From the NCBI RefSeq assembly GCF_048323675.1, contig NZ_JBLWFK010000004.1:186001-250000 (forward strand): a stretch of 64,000 nucleotides of DNA, written 5' to 3'. The translations under genes were made by a program, and so were the position numbers. Positions within the stretch are counted from its first letter, which is position 1. The number at the start of each line of letters is the position of its first letter. Positions 45,973-53,775 of the stretch are shown piece by piece. Under the pieces are notes generated by a model. The model ran no database searches, was not told the origin of the DNA, and saw only the letters and a program-made list of their open reading frames with translations. Origin of the DNA: Mangrovimicrobium sp048323675 (GTDB taxonomy: Bacteria > Pseudomonadota > Gammaproteobacteria > Pseudomonadales > Halieaceae).

Positions 45973-46932
45973 TCAGGCGCCAGCCTGGTGTTGTGCGGCA
46001 GCTGCCTTGTCGAGTGGAATAACCTTGACGAACTCGCCGAGGGCCTCAATCAGCTTCTGCTGTATACCGCCCACGGTCATCGCCGCCATCTGGCAACCGC
46101 TGCAGGCGCCGACCAGATTCACGTAGATGTTCTTGCCGTCGACGTCGACCAGTTCGCAGTCGCCGCGGTCGGCCTGCAGGTTGGGTCGGATCTGCTCGAT
46201 CACCGCCTCGATCTTCTTGATCCGCTGGAAGGCGGACATACCCGCGGGGGCAGCCGGCGCCGGCACTGCCGGGGCTGCGGGTTCCGGTGTCTCCAGGGTG
46301 ACCAGGGTTTGCTTTTTCCTGGCCGCGACTTTCGCCACCGGGGCGGCGACAAACACTTCCCCGCGCGCTTCCAGTTCTTCGGCGAGGATGTTCTCGATCC
46401 CCTCGTGGCAGGAGGAGCAGCCACCCCCGGCCTTGGTGTAGTTGGTGACGTCCTCCACCGTGCTCAGGTTGTTGGCGCGAATCGTATCGCGGATGTACAC
46501 GTCGTCGATGGCGAAGCACTTGCAGACCAGTGCGCCCTCTTCGTGGTCGTCGACCCACTCCTCGCCGCGGTAGTTCGCCACCGCTGCCTGCAGGGCTTCG
46601 CGGCCCATCACCGAACAGTGCATTTTTTCCGGCGGCAGGCCGTCGAGGTAATCGGCGATATCCTGGTTGCTGATGGTCAGCGCCTCGTCGAGGGTTTTGC
46701 CCTTGACCATTTCGGTGAGCGCCGAAGAAGAGGCGATTGCAGACCCGCAACCGAACGTCTGGAAGCCGGCGTCGAGGATGACCTCGCTCTCCGGGTCGAC
46801 CTTCAGGGTCAGGCGCAGGGCGTCGCCGCAACTGATGGAGCCCACATCACCGGTGGCGTTCGCTTCAGCAACCGCGCCGGCATTCTTGGGGTTGTAAAAG
46901 TGTTCCTTGACCGTTTCCGAGTAGTCCCACAT
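45973..46932 (-). CDS. nifU: Fe-S cluster scaffold NifU
   Basis: 319 residues with the three standard NifU parts: IscU-like N-domain (1-125; YNPKNAG, GCGSAIASSSALTEMVKGK, Cys106 region CSVMG), a central [2Fe-2S] domain (about 135-185; VCKCF...GGGCSSCHEGI) and a C-terminal Nfu domain (about 235-310; VGACSGCQMAAMTVGG). An Ala/Pro-rich linker joins the last two. It assembles and hands over 4Fe-4S clusters to nitrogenase components. Confidence 0.97.
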   Translation of the reverse strand: MWDYSETVKEHFYNPKNAGAVAEANATGDVGSISCGDALRLTLKVDPESEVILDAGFQTFGCGSAIASSSALTEMVKGKTLDEALTISNQDIADYLDGLPPEKMHCSVMGREALQAAVANYRGEEWVDDHEEGALVCKCFAIDDVYIRDTIRANNLSTVEDVTNYTKAGGGCSSCHEGIENILAEELEARGEVFVAAPVAKVAARKKQTLVTLETPEPAAPAVPAPAAPAGMSAFQRIKKIEAVIEQIRPNLQADRGDCELVDVDGKNIYVNLVGACSGCQMAAMTVGGIQQKLIEALGEFVKVIPLDKAAAAQHQAGA

Positions 46933-46988
46933 GGTTCAAGATCTCCTGGCGCAGTGCCGGACGGGGTGTCGTATGAGCTGCATCCGTC

Positions 46989-47312
46989 TCAGCAGGTGAA
47001 TGATTTTCCGCAGCCACAGCTGGCCGTAGCGTTGGGGTTTTCGAACTTGAAACCGGTGCCTTCAAGGCCGTCGATGAAATCGACAGTGACACCGTCGAGC
47101 AGGCCGGCACTGTCGCCGTCCACCAGTACTTTCACACCGGTGAAATCGAGCACCGAGTCGGCTTCGCCGACACTCTCTTCAAGGCGCATGCCGTACTGCA
47201 GCCCGGAGCAGCCACCGCCCTCCACCTTGATTCGCAGTCCGGCGATGGGTTTGCCCGCGGACTCGATGAAACGTTGCACTGCGCTGACGGCACTGTCGGT
47301 CATGTTGAGCAT
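46989..47312 (-). CDS. iscA: Nif-associated IscA-type Fe-S carrier
   Basis: About 107 residues, starting at MLNMTDSAVSAVQRFIES with GGAGG upstream. A-type carrier with the three conserved Cys in GGGCSGLQY and NATASCGCGKSF. First gene of the operon iscA-nifUSV-cysE-TPR-nifWZM-clpX, with a sigma-54 promoter about 50 nt upstream. Same position as iscA-nif of Azotobacter. Confidence 0.94.
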   Translation of the reverse strand: MLNMTDSAVSAVQRFIESAGKPIAGLRIKVEGGGCSGLQYGMRLEESVGEADSVLDFTGVKVLVDGDSAGLLDGVTVDFIDGLEGTGFKFENPNATASCGCGKSFTC

Positions 47313-47358
47313 GGTGTTGCCTCCGTGGATGCTTGATTGCTGCCTGTAGGGAGGAAAG

Positions 47359-47374
47359 TGCAATCCACATGCCA
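47359..47374 (-). promoter_or_regulatory. Sigma-54 promoter of the iscA-nifUSV operon
   Basis: On the minus strand TGGCATGTGGATTGCA: GG and GC separated by 10 nt with the TTGCA -12 box. About 50 nt upstream of the iscA start. Confidence 0.88.
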
Positions 47375-47469
47375 CACCGGTGAAACAATTTTTAATGCAG
47401 TTGAATCAGTGACTTAGCGTTATCGGGAGGGCTTTGGTCGCTGTCGGGAAGGGCACCTGCGGCGGGATT

Positions 47470-47485
47470 TGTCGGACTTGCTACA
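47470..47485. promoter_or_regulatory. NifA-type upstream activating sequence for the iscA operon
   Basis: TGTCGGACTTGCTACA fits TGT-N10-ACA and shares the GTCGG..TTGC core with the nifF and nifE sites. It lies about 100 nt upstream of the -24 element, the usual distance. Confidence 0.78.
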
Positions 47486-47517
47486 CGGGCCCCGCGGGGG
47501 CGATGTCGCATTCCGAC

Positions 47518-48255
47518 TCAGGCGAGTTGCAACAGGCGGTAGCGCACGGCGGCATTGAAAATACGGGTTCCCCCGGCCTCTCCCACCACCTGCCCGAGGC
47601 GCTCGCGGTCGAGCACCTCCACCCCGGCGATAAAGTCCACACCGTAGTCCGCCCAATCGGCCAGCCAGGGCAGGCTGGGCCCCATGAGCACGCTGCGGGC
47701 ATTGCGGCTCCAGTGCAGCAGGTCGGCCAGCGTGCCGTTGGCCAGGCTGCTGGCGGTAATAAAGGCCCAGTCGGCCTGGGCGAGGACTTCCGGCGCGGCT
47801 TCCGCGGGCAGGTCCCCGGGACCGGGCCGGCGTTCGACGCACTGGTAGTCGAAGTCCGGCAGATGTTGCTCGATCCCCGGGTAGCGACCGATCACCACGA
47901 CCCGGGCTCCGTCGAGCTGTCCGGCAAAGTGATGGAATACCGACAGGTGCGGGGCGGCCTCAAAACACAGGGGCTCGGCCGCCCGCAGCAGGGGATTGTC
48001 CGCGCCGTTCAGCACGGCATTGACGGTGGCAACCGCGGCGGCAACCTCGATGTGACGCTCGCTGCCGAGCCAGGGCAGCAGATTGTCCGCCGGACGTCCG
48101 GCGAGGGAGCCGGGCCAGTCGATATTGCGCGCCACCTGCAGCGGGCTGAAACACAGCCCCGTCGAGGCTTCCGTTTCCGCGATTGACCAGTTGAGACCGA
48201 AGAGCACCCGCTGCAGGCGGGCGGAACTCGCCGCCCGGTCCTGGAGCAGCGACAT
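47518..48255 (-). CDS. DUF364-type (putative heavy-metal chelation domain) protein in the nif region
   Basis: About 245 residues, from the ATG of MSLLQDRAASSARLQRVLFGLNWS; a longer frame overlaps the upstream gene. Resembles the DUF4213/DUF364 family: an N-terminal cap with GLCFSP and a Rossmann-like C-domain (GARVVVIGRYPGIEQHLPDFDYQCVERRPGPGDLPAEAA, ADWAFITASSLANGTLADLLHWSRNARSVLMGPSLPW). The family is suspected of binding metal chelates; it may act in metal handling for cofactor synthesis. Last gene of the apparent nifE operon. Confidence 0.8.
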   Translation of the reverse strand: MSLLQDRAASSARLQRVLFGLNWSIAETEASTGLCFSPLQVARNIDWPGSLAGRPADNLLPWLGSERHIEVAAAVATVNAVLNGADNPLLRAAEPLCFEAAPHLSVFHHFAGQLDGARVVVIGRYPGIEQHLPDFDYQCVERRPGPGDLPAEAAPEVLAQADWAFITASSLANGTLADLLHWSRNARSVLMGPSLPWLADWADYGVDFIAGVEVLDRERLGQVVGEAGGTRIFNAAVRYRLLQLA

Positions 48256-48281
48256 AATCGATGTTCTCGCCGCGACCACCC

Positions 48282-48686
48282 TCAGTCGCCGATGGCGGGC
48301 AACAGGCGCGGCTCGGCCTTGACCTGGTCGGGGCTGCCCCAGGCGGTCATCGCCTCGATCACCCACTGCGGTTTTGTCGGGTGGGCGCGCAGCACGTCGA
48401 ATTCCGCGTAGATCTGCCCGCCACCGTGAATCAGCAGGTAGCCCAGCAGGGCCCCGGATTCGGTGCGCCATTCGGCGAACAGCGAGACACTGCCGTCGAA
48501 ACAGTCCTTGCGCAGTTCCGGATTGACCAGCGGCTCCGCCAGCCGGCCAACCAGGTCCTCGAAGCCGTAGCGGCGCATCTGGGCCTGCAGCGCATCGCGC
48601 AGCTGGGCTATGGTCGGGCGTTCCAGCTCCATCCGCTGCAGCAGTTCATCCGAGTCGCGCAGCTGGTCTGTTGTCATATTGTTCAC
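48282..48686 (-). CDS. Conserved-looking nif-operon protein of unknown function
   Basis: 134 residues. Start at GTG 48686, with AGGGGGC upstream and 9 nt after the FeSI stop; an ATG three codons later is possible. No signal peptide. A helical N-half (TIAQLRDALQAQMRRYGFEDLVGRLAEPLVN) is followed by a beta-rich part (GSVSLFAEWRTESGALLGYLLIHGGGQIYAEFDVLRAHP). I do not recognise the family. Its place between the Fe-S ferredoxin and the DUF364 gene suggests a nif accessory role. Confidence 0.8.
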   Translation of the reverse strand: MNNMTTDQLRDSDELLQRMELERPTIAQLRDALQAQMRRYGFEDLVGRLAEPLVNPELRKDCFDGSVSLFAEWRTESGALLGYLLIHGGGQIYAEFDVLRAHPTKPQWVIEAMTAWGSPDQVKAEPRLLPAIGD

Positions 48687-48695
48687 CGGCGCCCC

Positions 48696-49019
48696 CTACC
48701 AGGCCGAGTCCGGGGCCAGTTTGTCGGCAACCGGCTCGCCGCCAGCGAGGTGCTGCGCGACGATGTGGTCGACGTCCTGTGGCTGGATGCCGCTGTAGAG
48801 ATGGGCGCCGGGAAATACCAGCAGGTTGGCACCTGCGGTACAGGGCCCGAGGCAGGCGGTAGGCACGATGGACACCTGGTTCAGCAGGTTGCGCTGCATG
48901 ACACTCTGGGACAGCGCCGGTAGCAGTGCTGCCGCGCCCTTCTCACCACAACTGCCGCGCGGATGACCGCTGGGGCGTTGCTGGGCGCAGACGAAAACGT
49001 GGAATTCGGGCTTGCCCAT
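48696..49019 (-). CDS. [2Fe-2S] ferredoxin, Shethna protein I type
   Basis: 107 residues. Thioredoxin-like ferredoxin fold with four Cys ligands in FVCAQQRPSGHPRGSCG and TACLGPCTAGANLLVFPG. Closely resembles Azotobacter FeSI (MAKPEFHIFVC...), a nif-linked 2Fe-2S protein whose electron-transfer partner is unsettled. Lies directly after fdxB (2-nt gap). Confidence 0.92.
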   Translation of the reverse strand: MGKPEFHVFVCAQQRPSGHPRGSCGEKGAAALLPALSQSVMQRNLLNQVSIVPTACLGPCTAGANLLVFPGAHLYSGIQPQDVDHIVAQHLAGGEPVADKLAPDSAW

Positions 49020-49020
49020 C

Positions 49021-49323
49021 TCACACCCCCACCAGCGCCTGGTGCGTGTGGCACTGCTTGGGACAGACCCGGGAACAGGACATGCAGCCGATACAGTCCA
49101 GCGCGTCCTTGATGGTCATCACCATCATCTCGTCGTCGTCATCGTAAAAATCATCGTCGTCATCGACCATTTCGCTGCGCTCGGTCAACTCGAAAACATC
49201 GCGCGGGCAGACCTTGTAACAGCGCCCGCAGCCGATACAGCGCCCGGCGTCCAGTTCGACGACAAACTCCGGCGTCCACTCGGCACCACCGCGGGTACGC
49301 CCGACAATTACCGCTTCTGTCAT
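49021..49323 (-). CDS. fdxB: Ferredoxin III, nif-specific (FdxB type)
   Basis: About 100 residues, starting at MTEAVIVGRTRGGAEWTPEF; the longer frame upstream overlaps the preceding gene and is out of character. Two 4Fe-4S motifs, CIGCGRCYKVCPR and CIGCMSCSRVCPK, separated by an acidic loop DDDDDFYDDDDE. Provides low-potential electrons, probably to cofactor biosynthesis or nitrogenase. Confidence 0.93.
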   Translation of the reverse strand: MTEAVIVGRTRGGAEWTPEFVVELDAGRCIGCGRCYKVCPRDVFELTERSEMVDDDDDFYDDDDEMMVMTIKDALDCIGCMSCSRVCPKQCHTHQALVGV

Positions 49324-49378
49324 TTCTCGATACCTCTCATTGTCCCTGGGGCCACGGCGCGATTCCCGGAGCGGGACC

Positions 49379-49585
49379 TCAGCCGTCCAGTGCCTGGTAG
49401 CGGGCGTTGGTTTCCGCCCAGGCCTCACAGGCCGCGACGGTCTGCTGGGCCAGGCGGGTGAGCTCGGCGTAATCACTGAGCAGGCGATCCTCGACCAGGT
49501 CGTGAACCTGTGAGGCGTAGTCCATGGCAATGCGCTTTTTGCTGCTGACTTCCTTTTTCAGCGCTTTCAGTTCCTCGTCATCCAT
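49379..49585 (-). CDS. Small nif metalloprotein-like protein (DUF683/CCE_0567 family)
   Basis: 68 residues, almost wholly helical (MDDEELKALKKEVSSKKRIAMDYASQVHDLVEDRLLSDYAELTRLAQQTVAACEAW). The family is a two-helix Rop-like protein found with nifX in many diazotrophs. The role is unknown; the cyanobacterial homologue binds metal. It is in the nifE operon between the DUF269 gene and fdxB. Confidence 0.9.
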   Translation of the reverse strand: MDDEELKALKKEVSSKKRIAMDYASQVHDLVEDRLLSDYAELTRLAQQTVAACEAWAETNARYQALDG

Positions 49586-49597
49586 CTTGGTTGTCTC

Positions 49598-50071
49598 CTA
49601 CAATTCGGCCACGGCGCGATGGGCGTCGACCAGGGCCACGGCCTGGGCTATCTGCTTTTCCAGGTCCTCGACCAGCTTTTCCAGCGAGTCGAAGCCGAAG
49701 CGATGAACGTCCCGCAGGGTCCGGTTGACCACCACCAGGCGGCCGACGGTGATCAGGGCCTTGCCGAAGCCCTCGTGGGAAAGATTGACCAGCGGCACCG
49801 CCATCAACTCCACCTCGCGCTCGATACCGGCGGCAATAGCGTTGTAATAGGCTTTCAGGCGCGAGATGGTGGTCTCGTCCGGATCGCCGACCACCGGTAT
49901 TTCGCGGCGTCGCTCCTTGGTCAGGATCATCGGGTCGAGCACCTTGAAGTCCGGCCAGGTGTCGTAGGTGCCGTAACTGTCCAGTGCGCGCAACTGGGTG
50001 ACGATCTGGCGCACCGCGGGATGCGCCATCAGGTCATCGCTTTCCTTCAATACTGCTTCGCTCATATTCAC
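49598..50071 (-). CDS. NifX-associated nitrogen fixation protein (DUF269)
   Basis: 157 residues (155 from the second ATG). Recognised by VRQIVTQLRALDSYGTYDTWPDFKVLDPMILTKERRREIPVVGDPDETT and VVNRTLRDVHRFGFDSLEKLVEDL. Universal partner of nifX in nif clusters; precise function unknown. Downstream of nifX in the same operon. Confidence 0.94.
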   Translation of the reverse strand: MNMSEAVLKESDDLMAHPAVRQIVTQLRALDSYGTYDTWPDFKVLDPMILTKERRREIPVVGDPDETTISRLKAYYNAIAAGIEREVELMAVPLVNLSHEGFGKALITVGRLVVVNRTLRDVHRFGFDSLEKLVEDLEKQIAQAVALVDAHRAVAEL

Positions 50072-50118
50072 CTCGCATATTCAATGTCGCTGATAGGATT
50101 GGAAATCACCGGTGCCGC

Positions 50119-50595
50119 CTATTCCAGCCAGCCCTCGGTCTCCATGGCGTCGAAGCGGTCGCCCGTCTCCGCCTGGTTGCGCTGGAGCGCCTTGGCCAGC
50201 CAGCTCGACGGGCCCTCGCGCAATTCCTGCTGCAGGGCGCTGATCAGCGGGGCGATCTGCGCGCCCTCGCTGACCTTCACCGGCTGTACGCCCAGGGTCA
50301 GCAACTGGCGCACCGCGGAAGCGCCGCAGGCGCGGCAGTAGACGGCGACACAGTCCTGCAGCATTTCCAGTTTCACCGCCAGCTTGTCCTCGTTGCCGTC
50401 CTGGGCCAGGTCGCCGAACTCGGTGACATTGAGCAGCCGCGAACCGTCCATGCCGACACCGTAGATGGCAAAGGATCGGGCGGAGCCGAAGTGCTGGTTC
50501 ACGGTTTCCCGGTCGGAGGTGGCGAAAGCCACCCTGAGCACTTCATCGCTCTCGCTTTCGTCGAGGACACGGAGTTGTCGGGTGACTTCGCTCAT
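50119..50595 (-). CDS. nifX: FeMo-cofactor carrier NifX
   Basis: About 158 residues, beginning at an ATG overlapping the nifN stop by one base (TGATG); an ATG four codons earlier is possible. NifX/NifB-type dinitrogenase-iron-molybdenum domain with LRVAFATSDRETVNQHFGSARSFAIYGV and CVAVYCRACGASAVRQLLTLGVQPVKV. It binds and stores NifB-co or a FeMo-cofactor precursor during assembly on NifEN. Confidence 0.95.
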   Translation of the reverse strand: MSEVTRQLRVLDESESDEVLRVAFATSDRETVNQHFGSARSFAIYGVGMDGSRLLNVTEFGDLAQDGNEDKLAVKLEMLQDCVAVYCRACGASAVRQLLTLGVQPVKVSEGAQIAPLISALQQELREGPSSWLAKALQRNQAETGDRFDAMETEGWLE

Positions 50596-51986
50596 CAGTG
50601 GCTCCATTCACTCGAGGGCATCACCAGGGCGCCCTCGCCGATTTTTTGCGCATAGACCGAGTAATAGGGGGCGGTTTCCTGGTGGTGACTCATGACCAGG
50701 TTGGCGAGGTCGAACAGGGCCTGGGCCGAGCCGCGATAGCCGAACCAGCAGCGCTGGAATCCACCCACCAGGTCGTACTGGGGAAATCCCACGCGCAGGA
50801 CCGGCACGCCGAGCCGCGCCGCGCTTTCGACACCGTGACTGTTGGCCAGCAACAACTGTGCGCCCCGCTCGCGGGCCAGCCGTTCCAGGTCCTCCAGGTC
50901 GCCGACCCGGACTTCGGCCAGGTCGCAATCGGCGAGCGCCGGTCCTTTCGCCGGCACCACCGCCACCACCGTTTCCGCACCCATGCCCCGCAGCAGGCGG
51001 TCATAGCCGACCAGCAGGTCGGGGTCTCCGGCGATGGCCGCCTTCGAGTGCCCGATCATGAAATGGGTATCGAGCATCGCGTCCTGCAGTTGCCGGCGCT
51101 GCTTCTGCCAGCGCGGGGGCACCGGCTGTCCGCTGATGTCCGCCAGGGCCATGAACCAGCCGTCCACCGCATCCAGCCCAAGCAGGTGACCGAACAGGTG
51201 GCTGGGTACGCCGCTGCGTTTTTCCAGCACCCGCGCCGCCGCGTGCATGCTCTCGCCCACCGCCAGGGTGGCGATACTCTCGCCCGCGGTGGCGATATCG
51301 TCGGCACAGACGCCGCCGGTAGTCAGGGCGTTGTGCTCGCTGTCCTCGAGGTGGCCGTCCAGCGACCCGGAGAGGTCGGGAATCAGCAGCGGCCGCAAAC
51401 CGAAACTCTCGATACTGTCACTGACGAACTCGATATCGCCCGGAGTCAGGTTGGCGCCGCACAGGACATTGACCTGCCGCTTGCGCAGTCCCACCCTGGC
51501 GTGGTCCTCGGGCACCAGAGTCTCTATGATGCCGCGCACGGCCAGGGCGAAGCCGCTCTCGAAGCTGCCGGTAAAATCCGGCGTGTTCACCGCCACTACC
51601 GCGACATGGTCGAATTGCGGATTTTCGCTGCGAAACTCGTAGACTGCGCGACGGATGTCCGCTCCCTGGGTCTCCGCCAGGCCGGTGGTCACCAGGCCAA
51701 TCATCGCCGGCTGGTTCTTTTCACTGATCACCCGCAGTGCCTCGACGATATTGTCGTCGGCGCCCATCACCGAGCTGACCTGGTCCATGGCGGTGGTCTG
51801 CAGCGGGACCGGCTCGCGGAAATGCCGCACGAAGAACACCTTGGCGAAGGCGGTGCAGCCCTGGGAACCGTGCATCAGCGGCATGGCGCGGTTGACCCCG
51901 AGGAAGGCCAGTGCCGCACCCACGGTCTGGCTGGTCTTCAGCGGGCTGACCGAGAGCGCCTTGTTGCGCTTGATGATCTCCGTCAT
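50595..51986 (-). CDS. nifN: Nitrogenase cofactor scaffold NifN
   Basis: About 463 residues, starting at the ATG that overlaps the nifE stop (ATGA). Beta subunit of NifEN, homologous to NifK. N-terminal LKTSQTVGAALAFLGVNRAMPLMHGSQGCTAFAKVFFVRHFREPVPLQTTAM with a Cys cluster ligand and VGLVTTGLAETQG. FeMo-cofactor is built on the NifE2N2 tetramer. Confidence 0.97.
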   Translation of the reverse strand: MTEIIKRNKALSVSPLKTSQTVGAALAFLGVNRAMPLMHGSQGCTAFAKVFFVRHFREPVPLQTTAMDQVSSVMGADDNIVEALRVISEKNQPAMIGLVTTGLAETQGADIRRAVYEFRSENPQFDHVAVVAVNTPDFTGSFESGFALAVRGIIETLVPEDHARVGLRKRQVNVLCGANLTPGDIEFVSDSIESFGLRPLLIPDLSGSLDGHLEDSEHNALTTGGVCADDIATAGESIATLAVGESMHAAARVLEKRSGVPSHLFGHLLGLDAVDGWFMALADISGQPVPPRWQKQRRQLQDAMLDTHFMIGHSKAAIAGDPDLLVGYDRLLRGMGAETVVAVVPAKGPALADCDLAEVRVGDLEDLERLARERGAQLLLANSHGVESAARLGVPVLRVGFPQYDLVGGFQRCWFGYRGSAQALFDLANLVMSHHQETAPYYSVYAQKIGEGALVMPSSEWSH

Positions 51987-53398
51987 GCGCACACCCCCTG
52001 CGCGGTCAGCGCGCCGTCATCGGTTCCCGCCCAGGGTGCCGGTCGGCGCACCGCCTCCCACACCGGGCTCTCCAGGGTCAGCGCCAGCTGCCGCACCAGT
52101 TCCAGCATGCCGTCGTAGCCGGCGTAACCGAATTCGCGCTCCTGGTTGATATCGAGGAAGGGAATACGCGCCTTCAGGGCGGTGTACATGTTGCGCCCAC
52201 CGGCGATGAGGATGTCCGCCTTGTAGTCCGCCACCGTCTGCAGCAGCACTTTCGGATTGCCCTCGTCGAGCATCTTGACGTCGTCGCCCATCAGTTCGCG
52301 GATGCGCGCCTTGTCTTCCTCGGTGGATTTCTTGGTGCCGGTGGCGACCACCTTCATGCCGAGGTCCTGCAGCGCGGAGATCACCGACCAGGATTTCACC
52401 CCGCCGGTATAGAGCAGCACCCGCTTGCCGGCCAGCCGCTCGCGCCAGGGCTCCAGCGCCGCGCGGACCTTTTTCTCCTCGCGTTGGATCAGCGCCTCGG
52501 TACGGGCAGTGAGGTCGGGATCATCGATCAGGCGGGCAAAGTCCCGCAGCGCCTGGGAGGTGTCGGTAATGCCGTAGAAGCTGCCCTCAAACCAGGGAAT
52601 GGCGTAGCGCTCCTGCATCTTGCGCGCCACGTTGAGCATGGCCTTGGAGCAGACCATCATGTTCACTTCTGCCTTGTGCATGGTCTGCACCTCGCGGAAG
52701 CGGGCGTCGCCGGAGAGGGTGCAGAGCACGCGGATACCCAGTTCGTCGAGCAGCGGCAGCACGTACCAGAATTCACCGGCGATGTTGTATTCGCCGACCA
52801 GGTTGACGTCGTGGACGGTGATGCCGGGGCGCACGCTGGCCGCGGGCAGCGGGTCCGGCTCGCGACTGCCGATGACATACTTGACCATGGCATCGCCGGC
52901 GATGCGGTTGCCGAGGTTCTTGGTGCCATAGAATCCAGCCGCATCCACCGGCACCACCGGCACACCCCAGCGTTCCTCCGCGGCCCTGCACACGGCGTCG
53001 ACATCGTCGCCGATCAGGGCGGGCACGCAGGTGTTGTAGACGAATACCGCCGGCGGCGCGTAGTCCTCAATGGCCTGCTTGATCGAGTGGAACAGGCGTT
53101 TCTCGCCTCGTCCCATCACCACATCCTGCTCGGTGAGGTCGGTGGTCATGCCGATGCGGTAGAGGTCCGGCCCGCTGGAGCGGGTGCCGCGGTTGTCCCA
53201 GGAGCTGCCGGCGCAGGCGATCGGGCCGTGGACGATATGGGCGACATCGGCGATTGGCAACAGCGCGATCTGCGCGCCGTCGAAGGCGCAGCCCCCGGCG
53301 GAAGCGCCGGGCTTGGGCTTGGCACAACCGGATTTCTCCTTCTTGTTGTGCTCACAGGCGGGCTCGTCGAGCAGTTCCGCGATGTCTTTGGCTTTCAT
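51983..53398 (-). CDS. nifE: Nitrogenase cofactor scaffold NifE
   Basis: 471 residues. Alpha subunit of NifEN, homologous to NifD. Cluster-binding Cys in GGCAFDGAQIALLPIADVAHIVHGPIACAGSSWDNRG and NTCVPALIGDDVDAVC; WFEGSFYGITDTSQALRDFA and LLYTGGVKSWSVI follow. First gene of a nine-gene leftward operon with a sigma-54 promoter 57-72 nt upstream and two NifA-type sites. Confidence 0.97.
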   Translation of the reverse strand: MKAKDIAELLDEPACEHNKKEKSGCAKPKPGASAGGCAFDGAQIALLPIADVAHIVHGPIACAGSSWDNRGTRSSGPDLYRIGMTTDLTEQDVVMGRGEKRLFHSIKQAIEDYAPPAVFVYNTCVPALIGDDVDAVCRAAEERWGVPVVPVDAAGFYGTKNLGNRIAGDAMVKYVIGSREPDPLPAASVRPGITVHDVNLVGEYNIAGEFWYVLPLLDELGIRVLCTLSGDARFREVQTMHKAEVNMMVCSKAMLNVARKMQERYAIPWFEGSFYGITDTSQALRDFARLIDDPDLTARTEALIQREEKKVRAALEPWRERLAGKRVLLYTGGVKSWSVISALQDLGMKVVATGTKKSTEEDKARIRELMGDDVKMLDEGNPKVLLQTVADYKADILIAGGRNMYTALKARIPFLDINQEREFGYAGYDGMLELVRQLALTLESPVWEAVRRPAPWAGTDDGALTAQGVCA

Positions 53399-53454
53399 CT
53401 ACAGTCACCCTCACGGTCGGGGTGGCAGATACCACCCCTGTTGCGAGGTTCTGG

Positions 53455-53470
53455 TGCAATACTCAGGCCA
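53455..53470 (-). promoter_or_regulatory. Sigma-54 promoter of the nifE operon
   Basis: On the minus strand TGGCCTGAGTATTGCA, with GG and GC 10 nt apart and a full TTGCA -12 box. Confidence 0.82.
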
Positions 53471-53516
53471 CAGGACTACATGGCTGATTTATAAAGACTT
53501 TCATCTTTCAGGAAGC

Positions 53517-53612
53517 TGTAAGACTTGCGACACCCACACAGCTTTGGCGGAAATACGACAAGTACCTCGGCCGCTTCCCGCTGGCGTGACCGGGACTGTC
53601 GCATTTGCGACA
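53517..53612. promoter_or_regulatory. Two NifA-type upstream activating sequences between nifE and modA
   Basis: TGTAAGACTTGCGACA at 53517-53532 and TGTCGCATTTGCGACA at 53597-53612, both TGT-N10-ACA with the shared TTGCGACA half-site seen upstream of nifF. The second is 127-140 nt from the nifE -24 and 110-125 nt from the modA -24. Confidence 0.8.
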
Positions 53613-53721
53613 AACGGGCCGCCGCGCGCCCCGCGGCCGGCACCCGTGAAACTCCCTAAACTTCAACAGGCTCAGCAACTTATAACTTCGCAACGGGGAA
53701 ATCCCGGGGTTCACAAAGCAC

Positions 53722-53737
53722 TGGCGTACAAGTTGCA
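53722..53737 (+). promoter_or_regulatory. Sigma-54 promoter of modABC
   Basis: TGGCGTACAAGTTGCA: GG and GC 10 nt apart with the TTGCA -12 box. It ends about 38 nt before the modA start and has a NifA-type site about 110 nt upstream. Confidence 0.8.
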
Positions 53738-53775
53738 ACACTGCCTGTATCCCCGCGTTACCCAGGAGTCCCCCC

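Larger units (their letters stand above)
53399..53775. promoter_or_regulatory. Divergent nif/mod control region between nifE and modA
   Basis: 377 bases with no gene. On the minus strand a sigma-54 promoter at 53455-53470 drives nifE; on the plus strand another at 53722-53737 points to modA. Two NifA-type sites (53517-53532, 53597-53612) lie between and could serve both. Confidence 0.8.

Noticed and set aside
50598..52118. Plus-strand ORF of 506 codons
   Set aside because: Antisense to nifN and the end of nifE; composition typical of a complementary-frame artefact.
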